64,000 nt of DNA from Temnothorax longispinosus (lineage: Eukaryota > Arthropoda > Insecta > Hymenoptera > Formicidae), in the NCBI RefSeq assembly GCF_030848805.1, contig NC_092363.1, forward strand, positions 14,974,600 to 15,038,599, read 5' to 3'. The translations under genes were made by a program, and so were the position numbers. Within the stretch, counting starts at the first letter, position 1. Every line of letters starts with the position of its first letter. This document shows positions 21,156 through 34,947 of the stretch, in pieces. The notes below the pieces were generated by a model. That model did no database searches. It was given only the letters and a program-made list of their open reading frames with translations, and was not told the origin of the DNA.

Positions 21156-24100
21156 TTATTTAAAAGTATTTAACTGTTTAAAGCGCTTTAAACCAATATT
21201 TTACCAAAGCTACATTTTTAAACTTAAGGAGAAAAAAGCTACATTATGTTAACAATAAGAACTTAATTTAGTAAAAAAAATCTTGATTTTAGTCACACAG
21301 TCCGAATTAAGCCACACCTAGGATTGACTAGTCAAAGTCCGAAGTGATTTTTCTTTAGTTTCTAACTTTGACTAGCCGTATTAGTTATTTCTAGGATTGA
21401 CTAGTCAAAAGCCGAAACGCAAAACTTATTTCGGGCTTTGACCAAGACGCTTGGTCGTTCCCCAGGATTGACTAGTCAATCCTAGGAATGCCTGCGTTTC
21501 GGGCTAACATCTATATATCAATTTGTTGTTATAATTTACTTTATATTTCTTTACTTGCAACTTTTAAACTCTACGAACTCAATCTTTTACGAACCAAAGT
21601 AAACAGGATGAAAGTCAGATTCGAACCTGAGACCCAATTATGAACCAATTGTTTTCACATGGACTCACGTGTCATTTATCTTATTTCTATAATATTGCTT
21701 TAACTATTTTCTTCTTTTCTGTTTACAGATTCAATTTTTCCTTCAATTTGTCAAAAACGTATATAGCGAGTTACCAAAAAATTTGCCAAAAATATTTGAA
21801 CCACGTCCGCCTCTACGTGTAAAAGAGCTATCAGAAATTAACATAGAAGCCCTATTGACAGAAACGTTTACAATTACAGCAATACAAAGCGAAAAGAAAG
21901 CTGCCGATGGTACTGTCGTGACGGTAACTATAGTCTTTTGTTAATTTATTTATTTAATACTAAATTTACCCTATTGTATAATTCGCATACAGATTATGAT
22001 TGAAAGTACATAATATAAATAAGTAAAGAAAAAGAAATGTGAAATTAATTAAGACATGTCTTATTATTTCCAGTACAATTTGATTCCGAAAGCAGTGCTA
22101 TCTCTCAAGGTGCTTCAAGAATTACCGATAATTGTGGTTTTATTGAATCAATTATATAAACAGAACGTACATCAGGACGTATCGGATTTCGTTCCAATTG
22201 TGATAACGACCATATCGCTTCAACCTAGTCAGCAGCATCGAAATTCTCCTGGGTTTAATAAAGAGGTCTTTGTTGACTTTATGGGGGCGCAAGTTAAGAC
22301 GCTTTCATTCCTTGCGTACGTGATAAGATTATACCAAGACTTGATATCTCAGAACAGCGCGATGCTGGTCAAAGGTATACTAGGCTTATTTACTCTCTGT
22401 CCGATGGAAGTGGCTCACTTACGCAAAGAACTCGTGATAGCTTCGCGCCACATACTCGCTACAGATCTACGAAATCATTTTATTCCGCATATGGAGATTT
22501 TCTTTAACGAGGATATCTTTATTGGCCACGGTTGGACCGCCCATGAGGCCTTAAGACCTTTAGCTTACTCAACACTCGCCGATTTAGTTCATCATGTTAG
22601 GCTACAGTTGCCGCTTAGTGACGTATCCAGAGCGGTGCACTTGTATGGTAAAAATTTGCTCGATCAAACTTTACCCACAGCCGTTCAGATGGTTTCTTGT
22701 AAATTACTGATGAACCTGGTGGATACAGTTAGGCAAAGATCCGATGCCGAAAACAGCACTCAAGGACGCGAGTTGTTGATACGTATATTGTTGGTTTTTG
22801 TTCTGAAATTTAAAACTATCGCCAAAATCTATATTCCAATTCTGCGAAACAAAACGAAACAGCTACGGCCCGCCGTAGCGGACAATACGACTGAGGATAC
22901 GAAGCCGTGTATTGACGTGAATGAGGAGAAAGAACCGCCAAAATCGAAATTTGGCTTCCCGACCTCGCAGGCGATGAGTTACAATGTAGCAGATTATAGA
23001 AATTTAGTGAAAAGCTTAGTGCATGGAGCTAAGGCTATAACAGCTAACTGCATCAATAGCAGAACCAGCGAGGTAACGCAGTCCAATCAACTCCAGCCGA
23101 AAGAGACTTTGATTTATATACAACTTGTTAAATGGGCTTTACCAGCTCTAGATATTTACACAATAGGACCACCATCAATTGGCGTTCCCACACAGCCAGG
23201 CAGACCAGTGCAATCTCAAACTATACGGACGCGAGAAGAGAAGGAGGTGTTAGATCTTTTCGGCAACGTGTTCACGCAAATGAACCCCCAAACGTTCCAA
23301 GAGATCTTCTCTGTATCCATAGATTATATGGTCGAGAGAATATTCAAAAACTGCGCTTTGCAAATAATCGGAAGCTCATTCTTGTCAAGTCATACAGTCT
23401 CATCGACGTTCGCAACCATCCTGGTGGAATATCTGCTCGAACGAATGAGCGAGATGGGATCGAATGTGGAACGCAGTAATCTGTATCTGAAATTATTCAA
23501 ACTTGTCTTCGGCAGCGTATCGCTCTTTCCTGCCGAAAACGAACACATGCTGCGGCCACATTTAAATCTAATTGTAAACCGCGCCATGGAGCTAGCTATG
23601 TCAGCGAAGGAGCCATACAACTATTTTCTACTGCTGCGTGCGTTGTTCCGATCTATAGGGGGTGGCTCTCATGATTTATTATATCAAGAATTCTTACCAC
23701 TGCTTCCTAATATGTTGGAGGGACTGAACAGACTGCAATCTGGTTTACATAGGCAACATATGAAAGATCTCTTTGTCGAGTTATGCTTAACTGTGCCCGT
23801 GCGTCTCAGTTCTCTCTTACCGTATCTTCCGATGCTAATGGATCCCTTGGTTTCCGCTCTCAACGGAAGTTACTGTCTAGTAAGCCAAGGTCTTCGTACT
23901 CTAGAATTATGCGTTGACAATCTGCAGCCCGATTTTTTATATGAGCATATACAACCGATTCGTGCCGAATTAATGCAAGCTCTCTGGAGGACATTGCATA
24001 ATTCCACCGATCAAGCTCACGTCGCCTTTCGAGTCCTCGGCAAATTTGGCGGTGGAAATCGAAGAATGATGATTGAACCACAAAAGCTAGAATACAATGA

Positions 24101-27100
24101 TCGTGAGACCAATTCTCCCAATGTAGTGGTTTACTTCCAAGGACTGTCCCAGTCGATCGATTTTCCAATAGAAAAAGTGATCGAGGCTGCGTTTAATGCA
24201 TTGAAATCTAACACGACGGATGTGTTCTACCGCAAGCAATGTTGGGAGATTATATATTGCTATTTGGCGGCGTCCTTAAAAATGGACGACGCCGCTCACC
24301 TATGGTACGATTTGTTTACGCATCCGAGTTTTAAAGAAGGCGAGATACTGCCTCAACAAGGACCACACTACAGGTGTCCTGACGCTGTGGCGCGAAATGT
24401 TCAGCAGACAGCATTGACCGGCATGTTTGTCGCCGCAGAGATAAAAGAATTGAGACCTTCTGTGCTCAACACTGTCGTTTCCGTCGTGAGGCATTACACG
24501 ATGATCGCCATAGCACAACAAGCCGGTCTGTTTAGTTGGACGGAACGGGAAAACCGCAAAGATATGCAAGGTCAAGACCCATTTGTGCTGATCGATGCTC
24601 TCGCTGTCATAATGGGTCACGACGAAAGGGAACTGTATAAAGCGGGATATTTAGCGCTTGTGCTAATATTAGAAACTGCGACGAATATTCTGGGCTCGAA
24701 GGAACGGGCATGCCAATTGCCCTTCATGGAGTACTTAGCGGAGAGAATGTGTTCACTGTGCTACGAACGCGCCTGGTACGCTAAACTGGGTGGTTGTATA
24801 ACGATAAAGTTTCTGTTCGAACGAATGGCTACTAAATGGGTCCTCAATCACTTGTTCGTCTTCCTGAAGGCTCTCATATTCGTAATGATGGATCTAACTG
24901 ACGAGGTGTCTAACGGTGCTATTGACATGGCAAAAGAAAATCTGGAAAAGATGCTAAGAGTCTGCGTGAATCCTGGGATTCAAGAGGACAACACGGAATT
25001 GATAGAAGCGCAAAACAAGAGTCTGTATGAGGTTACCCGCGAACTGGTTAAACAGGTGACGTCGCCACACACGATTGTGCGGGAACAGGCCATGGCCTCA
25101 TTACGTCAGCTCGCCGAAATACAGAACAAATCGGTGACGGAGGTCATGGAGCCGCATAAGGAAGTCTTAGCAGACATGATACCGCCCAAGAAGCATCTTT
25201 TGAGGCATCAGCCGACCAACGCACAAATCGGTTTGATGGACGGTAACACATTCTGCACCACCTTGAATCCGCGTCTCTTCACCATTGATTTAAACATCAC
25301 GGAGCATAAGGTATTTTTCCAAGAGTTATTGGGTCTCTGCGAAGCGGACGAGGCCAATCTCAATAAGTTGGCTTGCTACAAATCAATCTCGAATCTAATG
25401 CCCCTGAGAAAATCGGCATTACGAGCGCTCGCAGCTTGCTATTACATCGAGAACTGCCGGAACAAGATACTTGGAGTTTTATATAAAGCTTTGGAAAAAC
25501 CCCATGCAGAGTTACAGGAGACAGCCTTTGAGTGTATGAAAACATTTATTGCCGGTTTTCAGCTCGATATGGAATCTGTTCACACAATGATGCGGCCTAT
25601 GCTGTTGACACTTGGTGATCACAGAAACTTGAGTCTGGATTGCGTCAGAAGGCTGTCGTATCTAACGCAACTTTTCCCGAGCACCTTCAGCGTTACTCTC
25701 TGCGAACAAATGCTGCAACATGTGAAAAAGTTTTTGGAGAACTTAATTCAATCCCACAAAGGTATATCAAAGTCCGGTGAGAACGAGCAAAAGATCACCA
25801 TCATTATAGGGATATATCACAACATTCCGGCATCGCTACCCAAGTTCAATGACGCGCTCTGCAGACTCATCCTGCAAACGGAAAAATCCTTGCTAGTCGA
25901 GGTCTCCAGCCCTTTCAGAGAACCTCTGATGAAATGTCTCCTACGTTATCCGACGGATGCGCTCAATTTGTTTCTGCATGACAGTAATATCAAGGATCAA
26001 CAGTGGAGCAGATATCTGGAGTATCTTATTAGCCACAAGGACGGTAAGCCATTCCGTGATATTTTACACAACAGCACAGCCCGGCTTGTCACGATGCTGC
26101 TTGCTCACTCGCAAACTAATTCTAATTTGACTCATCCGGAGAAGAGCGAAGTACAGTATCGGGCGATCAAGATCATCGGTATACTGATTAAGTACGACGA
26201 ACAATGGTTATCCACCCAGAGCCAGTTGGTAGGCGCGTTGAAGCAGATCTGGTACAACAATGACTATCAGGCGTTGCACAAGAAGGTCGAGGGTGTCGAG
26301 TACTGCCATTGGAAGGAGCCGAAGCACATTGTCAAGATCTTGCTGCATTATTTCCGCCATCAACCGAATGATATCGATCTGCTGTTCCAACTGCTTCGGG
26401 CCACGTGCGACCGGTTTGTGCCAGACTTTCAATTCTTGAGAGATTTTTTGGAGAACACAGTGGCGCAAGAATACACGGTCGAATGGAAGCGAAGTGCTTT
26501 CTTCCGTTTTGTCGAACATTTTCCCACGAACAACATGTCGCAGGAACTGAAGGCCAACGTTCTGCAGCTGATCATAATTCCGTGTTTCGCAGTAAGCTTT
26601 GAGCGAGGCGAAGGTACCAAACTGGTCGGGGGGGCGCCGATGCCTTATCAAGACAACCCGGAGAACGTTGTATCAGTATTTATCAGCAAGATAATTGACC
26701 CGGACAATCCTTTTGGCTCCGCCGACTGCGTCCGCATCTCTTTACTGCAATTCTCCTGTCTTTTAGTGGAACAGGCATCGCAACACATTCACGACGTGAC
26801 AAACAAGAGGCAAGGAAACAAGCTGCGTCGCTTGATGACCTTTGCCTGGCCTTGCTTACTCGGCAAGAATTGCGTAGATCCGACCACTAGATACCATGGC
26901 CATCTTCTACTCAGTCATATAATAGCAAAGTTTGCTATCCACAAACGCATAGTCTTGCAAGTGTTTCATAGCTTGTTGAAAGCGCATGCCGTAGACGCGC
27001 GTAATGTTGTACGACAAGCGTTAGAAATACTGACACCTGCGATGCCTGTACGGATGGAAGATGGTAATACTATGTTAACACATTGGACGAAGAAGATTAT

Positions 27101-30100
27101 CGTGGAGGAAGGTCACTCTATGCAACAATTGTCTCATATCCTACAACTAGTTGTGAGGCACTACAAAGTCTACTATCCAGTCAGGCACCACCTGGTTCAG
27201 CATATAGTAAACTCGATTCAACGTATAGGATGTACCCCGACCGCTACTATAGAACATAGGCGACTAGCTGTTGAATTGGCGGAGGTCATCGTTAAGTGGG
27301 AGCTGTATAGGATTAAGGAAGAAGCCGAAGCCTCAGAATCTAATAAAGCGATGCAACCGTCGACTTTGATTAAACGCACGATTAACGAGGATCCGTCGGG
27401 CAAACGCATGAGTTCCCAGCCGTCCGGTAACAGCCCCGTGCCTCTTATTCTACCCAGAATAGAGCCGGGATCGGCAAAACCCATTGAGAAGGCTCACGCG
27501 GACGCCGTTTTGAATTTCTTGCTGCGCCTGGCGTGTCAAGTAAACGATGTGACTACTATTCACGGCAATCCAGGTGAGCAATTATCTAGACGTTGCGTCG
27601 CTTTATTGAAAATGGCGCTGAAACCCGACGTATGGGTCGCCGAACAGTGCGACTTAAAGCTGGCTTGGCTTGACAAAGTTCTCGCCAGTGTGGACAGCGC
27701 TCAGCCCAACTACGGTAACATTAGCACAGCACTGGAAGTACTAACGTTTCTGTTGAGCGTAATGAAGCGGGAGCAAATACTCGCCAGCTTTAAGCCACTG
27801 CAACGCGGAATAGGTGCCTGTATCACCAGCAGCAACACTAAAATCATACGTCTGGTACATGGCTTATTGTCACGATTGATGACGATTTTCCCGGCCGAGC
27901 AGGCGTCTCCAAACATAGCACCCAAGTATGAGGAACTGGACACATTATACACGACTATAGGCAGATTTATAGCCGAAGGACTGACTACTTATGAAAAGAC
28001 TAGCGCGGCTACGCCGAGCTCGCTTTTTGGCACACTTATGATGCTTAAAGCTGCCTGTACGAATAATCCCAGTTATATCGATCGGCTGATAACTCCATTC
28101 ATGAGGGTGTTGCACAAAATGGCCAAAGAACATTTACACTCCACGCAGACTGAGGCCAATCCCGTCACGAGCGAATTGTTGATTCTCAGTCTAGATCTGG
28201 TGAAGAATCGCGTAGCAGTAATGGGCGTCGACATGCGCAAGTCGTTCATAGGCACGATCTTGGTCGGCCTGATCGAGAAGACGCAAGATGTTAAAGTGAT
28301 GAAGGCCATCACAAAGATATTGGAGGAGTGGATGAAAAACAAGACCACCATTGCGATGAATCAGACGCCCAGTTTGCGCGAGAAGTCCATCCTGCTGGTG
28401 AAAATGATGCAGTACGTCGAGAAACGGTTTCCCGACGATCTAGAGCTCAACAGGCAATTCTTGGAGCTGGTGAATTACGTTTACCGCGACGACAGCCTGA
28501 AGCTGACGGAATTAACTTGTAAGCTGGAACAGGCTTTTCTGGCCGGTCTGCGTTGCGTGCAGCCGCAAGTGAGAGCAAAGTTTTTCGAGATATTTGACAA
28601 TTCGATGAAGAAGCGTTTGGCCGATCGTATTTTGTACATCGTCGTCAGTCAGAATTGGGAGAACATAGGATCCCACTATTGGATCAAGCAGTGCATCGAG
28701 TTGCTGCTGGCCACCGTCAATACTACTACCTTGGTACAAATAACAAATGAAGATCTCTTGCTACCCAGCCTTACGTCTATCATGCAAGGAGGCAAGGAAA
28801 AGGAGAGCAAGGCTCAAACGCACTTTGTTTGTCGTCTCGGTCGTCCTGACGAGGAGCCGCTGGACACCGAGGTGGCGGAAGGAGACTCGAAGGAGACGTT
28901 CCTCGAGATGGACACTTGGTTGTCCAATCTGATGGATTCGACGAGCGCCACCACCCCTGCTGATGAGATCACCGAGAAACCCAGCTTGACGCAGATGATC
29001 AACAAACAGATACGCTTCATGGAGAATGCGAAGAAGATCAAAACGGAGCAGTTGCTCCTAGCAACTGCTCAGCTGTGCCATATGGACACAGGGCTGGCGG
29101 AGCGCGTCTGGTTGGACATGTTCCCACGAATATGGTCCATCTTGGAGGAACCTTATCTCAATGCCATAACGACAGAAATAGCGCCGTTTGTCGCCAGCGG
29201 GACACACGTTATCCAGAAGGATTGCCATCCGAGCGCGCTCGGCACTTTCCTCGAGTCGCTGGCGCACTGTAATCCACCGGTGGCCATCCCGCCACCCGTG
29301 ATGAAATACCTGGGTAGGTCGCACAATGTCTGGCACCGAATAACCCTGAGTCTAGAGCAGATGGGTGCCGAGATGGCGGCGGACGGTAACGGCGGTAACG
29401 TAAAGAATCGAGGCGAGACTGATCTGTATCGCTCGCCTGACGAAGCCGAGCAGGTTGAGTGCGTCACTCCCTATTACGAGGTGATGCACATGCTCTCGGA
29501 GATGTACTCGTTGCTCTGTGAGGAAGACATGTGGTCGGGTCTGTGGCAGAAGAGGCCTGCGCATTACAAGGAGACCTTGCACGCGATTGCGCTAGAGCAG
29601 CAAGGATTTTTCGAGCAGGCACAAGGTGCGTACGAGGTATGTACGGCTAAGTTTCGACAGGATTATCCGTCTGGCCCTGCACCCTATCATCTTAACGAGG
29701 AGATGCTTCTCTGGGAAAGACATTGGGAACGCACTGTGAAAGAACAGAATCAGTGGGACATTCTATTGGAACTCGGCGGCCATAATAACTACAAGAATCC
29801 CTTCCTCGTCCTAGAGAGTGCATGGCGTATTCCCAATTGGCCAGTGATGAAGGAAATTCTCACACAGTTGGAGCACAATTGTCCACGGGAAATGGCCTGG
29901 AAGGTATTATGACGTAATAATCCTTAAGAAAAAGATAAACGCTTTATAATTTTTTTTCCATTCCCTGAGATGTTGACTTTGTAGCGCAATCTTGCCATGC
30001 ATACGTATATGTTTTAACATTAAAAGGAGATGTTGCCAAACTCGTAATTTTTTCTATATTGTTGTAGATCAACCTGTATCGTGGATTTGTGACCTTGTGC

Positions 30101-33100
30101 AGTAGTGAGGATCAACATCTAAGCACCGTCGAGCGTTATGTAGAACTTGCGTCTGGCTTGTGTATGCGTGAGTGGCGTCGACTGCCGCGCATTGTTAGCC
30201 ACGTCCATCAGCCGCTACTACAAGCGGCCCAACAGATAATGGAGCTTCAGGAAGCAATGCAAATCCATCAGGGACTGCTACATGGCAGAAGTAACTCACT
30301 GCACGACATGAAGGCCATCGTAAAGACATGGAGAAATCGTTTACCCGTAATAGCAGACGATCTCAGTCATTGGTCGGATATCTTTACTTGGCGGCAACAT
30401 CACTATACCTTTATCTCCAATCACTATGATTCTCAACAGGACCAAACAGTTAATCACTCATTGCTTGGCGTGCATGCCTCTATGCAGGCGATTATTCACT
30501 TTGGTAAAATTGCTAGAAAGCAGAATCTGTGCGGCGTTTGCCTGGATTCTTTGGCCAAGATTTATAATCCCTCGAGCGTACCTATGGTCGATTGCTTCCA
30601 GAAAATCAGACAACAGGTAAAGTGCTATTTGCAGATGGCCACTATGGGAGGGCAAAACGAGTTGCAAGAAGGTTTGGATGTGCTGGAATCAACCAATATG
30701 GCATATTTTACAAAAGAAATGGTCGCTGAATTTTACGCATTGAAGGGTTTGCTTCAGTCACAACTTGGCCGCTCGGACGATGCCAACAAAAGCTTTTCTG
30801 CGGCGACTCAGTTGCATGACACTCTGGTGAAAGCTTGGTCTCTTTGGGGCGATTATCTTGAAAGTATCTTTACGCGCGATGGACATGCTCGTCAGATCAA
30901 CATTGGCGTAAATGCTCTTGTATGCTTCTTACATGCCTGCAGGCACCAGAATGAATCAAAATCCAGAAAGTACATTGCAAAAATTTTATGGCTACTCACC
31001 TATGATGACGACAAGTCATTGCTCATGGATACTTTGGACAAGTATGCCGTGGGTGTCCCAGCTATTCAGTGGTTACCGTGGGTACCGCAGTTACTGATGT
31101 ATCTGGTGCGCTATGAAGGAAGTGTGATCTTAAACTTGTTAAGTCAAGTTGGAAGGATGTTCCCGCAAGCGGTTTATTTTTCCATCCGTACTCTTTATTT
31201 GACGTTGAAAATAGAGCAGAGGGAGAGATATAAAAGCGGTGAATTGACCGCAGGGAAGAGTCAGGATGGTGTCGAAGAACGGGGCTCTACCACGGGCAAT
31301 GTACCCCCGCAACAGGGAATATCGGAAACCGGTCATACGGTACGTGCCACGGCGCCTATGTGGAGGTGTTCGAAGATCATGCATATGCAAAGAGACATTC
31401 ATCCAACTATCTTATCTAGTTTAGAGGGCATAGTCGATCAGGTTGGTTTGAATAATTCTTTTACTTTTATCCACTTAATATCGCATAATAAGACATAATA
31501 CACAAATACAGGAAATATAATGGATGTATATGTATACACGTGTACGTTATTATATAAAAAGTATACAGTAAAAAATTATATATAATAAAAAATATATAGC
31601 TAATAGAATAATAGAGATTTTTTATTAGCTTGATATATACAAATACACACACACATGTACGTATATGAATTTTTTTTTATTTTAATGTCAAGAAATTATT
31701 TTCGAAGTTTATCGAAGCACTTTAGAAATATTGTGTGTGCGTGCGTGCGTGCGTGCGTGCGTATGTCCCAAATATTTCTGTAATTATCTTAAGTTTATAA
31801 TTAAGATATCTTTATACTAATTGTAAGATTCAATATTTTAAGATTTCCCGTATAAAAAGAGATATTATAATTATTATAAATTTATATTTCAGATGGTATG
31901 GTTCCGTGAGACGTGGTATGAAGAAGTTTTAAGGCAGTTGAGACAAGGCCTCGCAAAATGTTATGCGATAGCATTCGAAAATCGTGGAGCAGTCAGCGAA
32001 GCTACAATAACTCCTCATACATTGAACTTCGTGAAAAAACTTGGTTCTACGTTCGGTATTGGCATTGGTAAATCCAATTTCGCTTTTTGTATTGGTTATT
32101 AAACGAGAATTAGACAAAAAGGAGACGATTTTCCTCTAATATGTACTTTGCGATTTGCAGAGAACATATCATCCTCCCAAAACATGAGCAGCTCGTTTAG
32201 CTCGGCGGCATCGGAATCTTTGGCACGAAGAGCTCAAGCTACCGTGCAGGATCCTGTTTTCCAGAAAATGAAAGGCCAATTTACGAGTGATTTCGACTTC
32301 ACTGTACCTGGAGCTAGATTACTACACAATCTCATCAGCAAGTTGAAGAAATGGATAAAGATCCTCGAAGAAAAAACGAAACAACTGCCAAAGTAATATT
32401 TTATTTTTTAATTGTTGACATCTCTTTTTTTACAATGACTTCTCTTTTTTATGATTCGTGGACTACATATTCGTGCATTGTTTCGCAGATCTTTTTTAAT
32501 TGAGGAGAAATGTCGCTTTTTGAGCAATTTTAGTTTGAAAACTGCAGAAGTCGAGCTGCCCGGTGAATTTCTGATACCTAGGGTAAGACAGTCAAACTCT
32601 TCTAAATTAAAATCCTCTATTCTCAGTGGATACGCATAGACATAATTACGCATACACGTAATGATATTTTTCTATATATCATCTATATATATCACCTTTA
32701 TATCTATATATATACCTTTATTTTCTACTTATATATATATTAGGGTGTGTCATTTTGGAGCAACTTTTTTTTTCATTTCACGAATAGCATATATACTTGC
32801 AGGAAGGTAAAATAAGATACCTGTTAAAATTTTAGCCCTTAATATTAATATTAATAGGTCGCTCATCGCGATTTTTTATTTTTTATTTAGTAAGATAGAA
32901 AAAATTTTATAACTATCTAACAAACACAGCATTGCGCCACATAGATTTTTTGTAGTAAATTTACCGCTCTACAAAAAAGATCTCATCATTTTTTCATAAA
33001 TTTAACCGTTCAAAAGATATTCAAAGTTAAAGTTTGATAAATTTTATAAAAATTGTTTTTGCTTCTTATGAATGTTGTATCATATCAACTATCAAAAATT

Positions 33101-34947
33101 ATGAAATAATCAATACATATTTTTGTAGAAAATTTAACGACAATTTATCTACAAAAAAGGTCTCTTATGTTTTTTTCATAAATAAAGGTGAAATTAAGAA
33201 AGAGATTAGGGAGTTTGTTCCCGATAATTTAAAATTAAAGCTATCCAACTGCATAATAATATTCAGCATTTATAATCTTATTTTTATTTAAACGATAAAA
33301 ATAATATTCGATATTGAATTGAAAAGGGCCTGTGCTTTGTTAATCCTTTCTAAAATTTTATATTCTTCAGCACTCGCATTATTCTGTAAAGATAGCGAGA
33401 TTTGTACCGCGCGTTGAGGTGGTTCAACGACACAACACGGCCGCCAGGAGATTACGCATTCGCGGTCACAACGGTCGCCTCTATCCTTATTTAGTAGTCA
33501 ACGACGCTGGTCTGGGAGACGCTAGACGTGAAGAGCGCCTGTTACAACTGTTGCGCATGTTGAACCACTATCTGACCAAGCAGAAGGAAACGTCACGACG
33601 TTTTCTGCACTTTACAGTGCCACGACTCGTCGCGGTTTCGCCGCAGATGAGACTCGTGGAGGACAACCCGGCAGCAATTTCCCTCTTAGACATTTACAAG
33701 CAGGCCTGTGCCAAGCTGGGGATGGAGCGCGACGCACCTATTGCCAGATATTATGAGAAACTGGCTGCCGTACAAGCACGAGGCGCGCAAGCCAGCCATC
33801 AAGTGCTACGGGATATTCTGAAGGAAGTGCAGACCACAATGGTCTCCAAAACTATGCTCAAAGATTGGGCAATGAAAACATTCCCCGGCGCCACTGATTA
33901 TTGGACATTCAGAAAAATGGTAAATACTTTTTTTTAATACTAATGATTTAAAACATAAACATTGTAGGTTTTTTGGACAATTTTTAATTGATTTTATATT
34001 ACAAGAAAGCTTTTTGAGTTCAAGCACAAAATTATATCCTTCTTTATAGTAATTGATACAAAAAAAGAAGAACTTCTCTAAATTGCTGACCGAGAAAAAT
34101 AGAGATAGAGACCTGCAATCATCGAAGAATTTAATCACTGATGTAAAAAACTACAATGCAACATATGTATTTTCATCGTGTCTTCATCTTTCTGTTTTTA
34201 GTTCACCTTGCAGCTGTCGCTGACATGCTTTGCCGAATACGTACTTCATCTTACGCGACTCAATCCCGACATGATGTACGTGCATCAGGATTCTGGTCTA
34301 ATCAACATCGCGTATTTCAAATTCGACATCGATGATATCTCCGGAGAGTTAGACGCAAAGAGACCGGTACCCTTCCGCCTGACGCCCAATATCTTCGAAT
34401 TTCTCACAACTATAGGTCAGTCAGACACAATCTTAAAATCTTCTCGTCTGTCGACGTGAAAATAAAAAGATATCTTGATATAGACATCCCTTGTGCTTGG
34501 AAAAATTCAAATGTTATATAGAAATACTTGTAGTAAATCCGATATTTGTTACTGTGCAGACGGTTGCCAAGTTCTTTCAGGTTTCACGATGTTAATTCTT
34601 TTGCAGGAGTTTGCGGACCATTGACCGCTAGCGCGATCGCCACAGCGCGCTGTTTGGTTCAGCCCACGTTCCAGCTGCATGCTATACTTCGCACAATTTT
34701 GCGAGATGAAGTGATCGCGGACCATAAACGGCAAGAAGACGCCGAGGGCACATCACAAGCGCCGACCGATCTAAAGGGTGAACTTCTGATAAAGATGGTG
34801 AACCATGCGGTCAACGCGATTGTCGGTAGACTAAATTCTCTCGCAAATTTCGACGGCATTGACAGTAAGGTCAGCACACTAGTAGCCGCTGCCAATAGCC
34901 ATGACAATCTCTGCAGAATGGATCCCTCGTGGCACCCATGGCTGTAA
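20508..34947 (+). CDS. Nipped-A: TRRAP/Tra1 homologue (Nipped-A)
   Basis: Coding exons: 20508-20630, 20761-21060, 21729-21923, 22074-29903, 30068-31441, 31893-32067, 32161-32392, 32489-32582, 33371-33919, 34202-34415, 34607-34947; the sum is 3808 codons, close to human and fly TRRAP. It is a giant PI3K-like pseudokinase, the activator-binding scaffold of SAGA and TIP60/NuA4 acetyltransferase complexes in the nucleus. HEAT-type helical repeats fill most of the product. A FAT region spans very roughly 2600-3270. The kinase-like region spans about 3440-3750 (VVQRHNTAARRLRIRG, RLTPNIFEFLTTIG). The FATC end is MDPSWHPWL. The usual catalytic DFG is replaced (YFKFDIDD), as in known TRRAPs, so it should be inactive. 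The start follows AAA and reads MAPDPVTQMNTYRSYV. One exon of 7830 bp encodes two thirds of the protein. Antisense frames along it are shadows. Confidence 0.97.
21085..21155. repeat. (CA)n and (TA)n microsatellite in TRRAP intron 2
   Basis: An ACACAC run of about 9 units is followed by about 15 TA units. Confidence 0.9.
21290..21650. repeat. Repeat with recurring AGGATTGACTAGTCAA, TRRAP intron 2
   Basis: The motif (A/G)GGATTGACTAGTCAA occurs three times, twice with flanking CGGGCTTTGAC/CCGAAACGC modules in both orientations. To the right, 21602-21640 on the minus strand carries GGTTCGAATCTGAC, which resembles a pol III B box, but no full tRNA fold follows. It may be a decayed SINE or foldback. 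Confidence 0.45.
31737..31763. repeat. (GTGC)n microsatellite in TRRAP intron 5
   Basis: There are about five to six GTGC/GCGT units in a row, 130 bp upstream of the next exon. Confidence 0.85.

Noticed and set aside
21602..21650. Second tRNA or SINE head with a GGTTCGAATC box
   Set aside because: Only a B-box-like string is present; no acceptor or D arm could be folded.
22056..29912. Numerous antisense and out-of-frame frames across the TRRAP exon
   Set aside because: Shadows of a long coding exon; none has an independent family signature.
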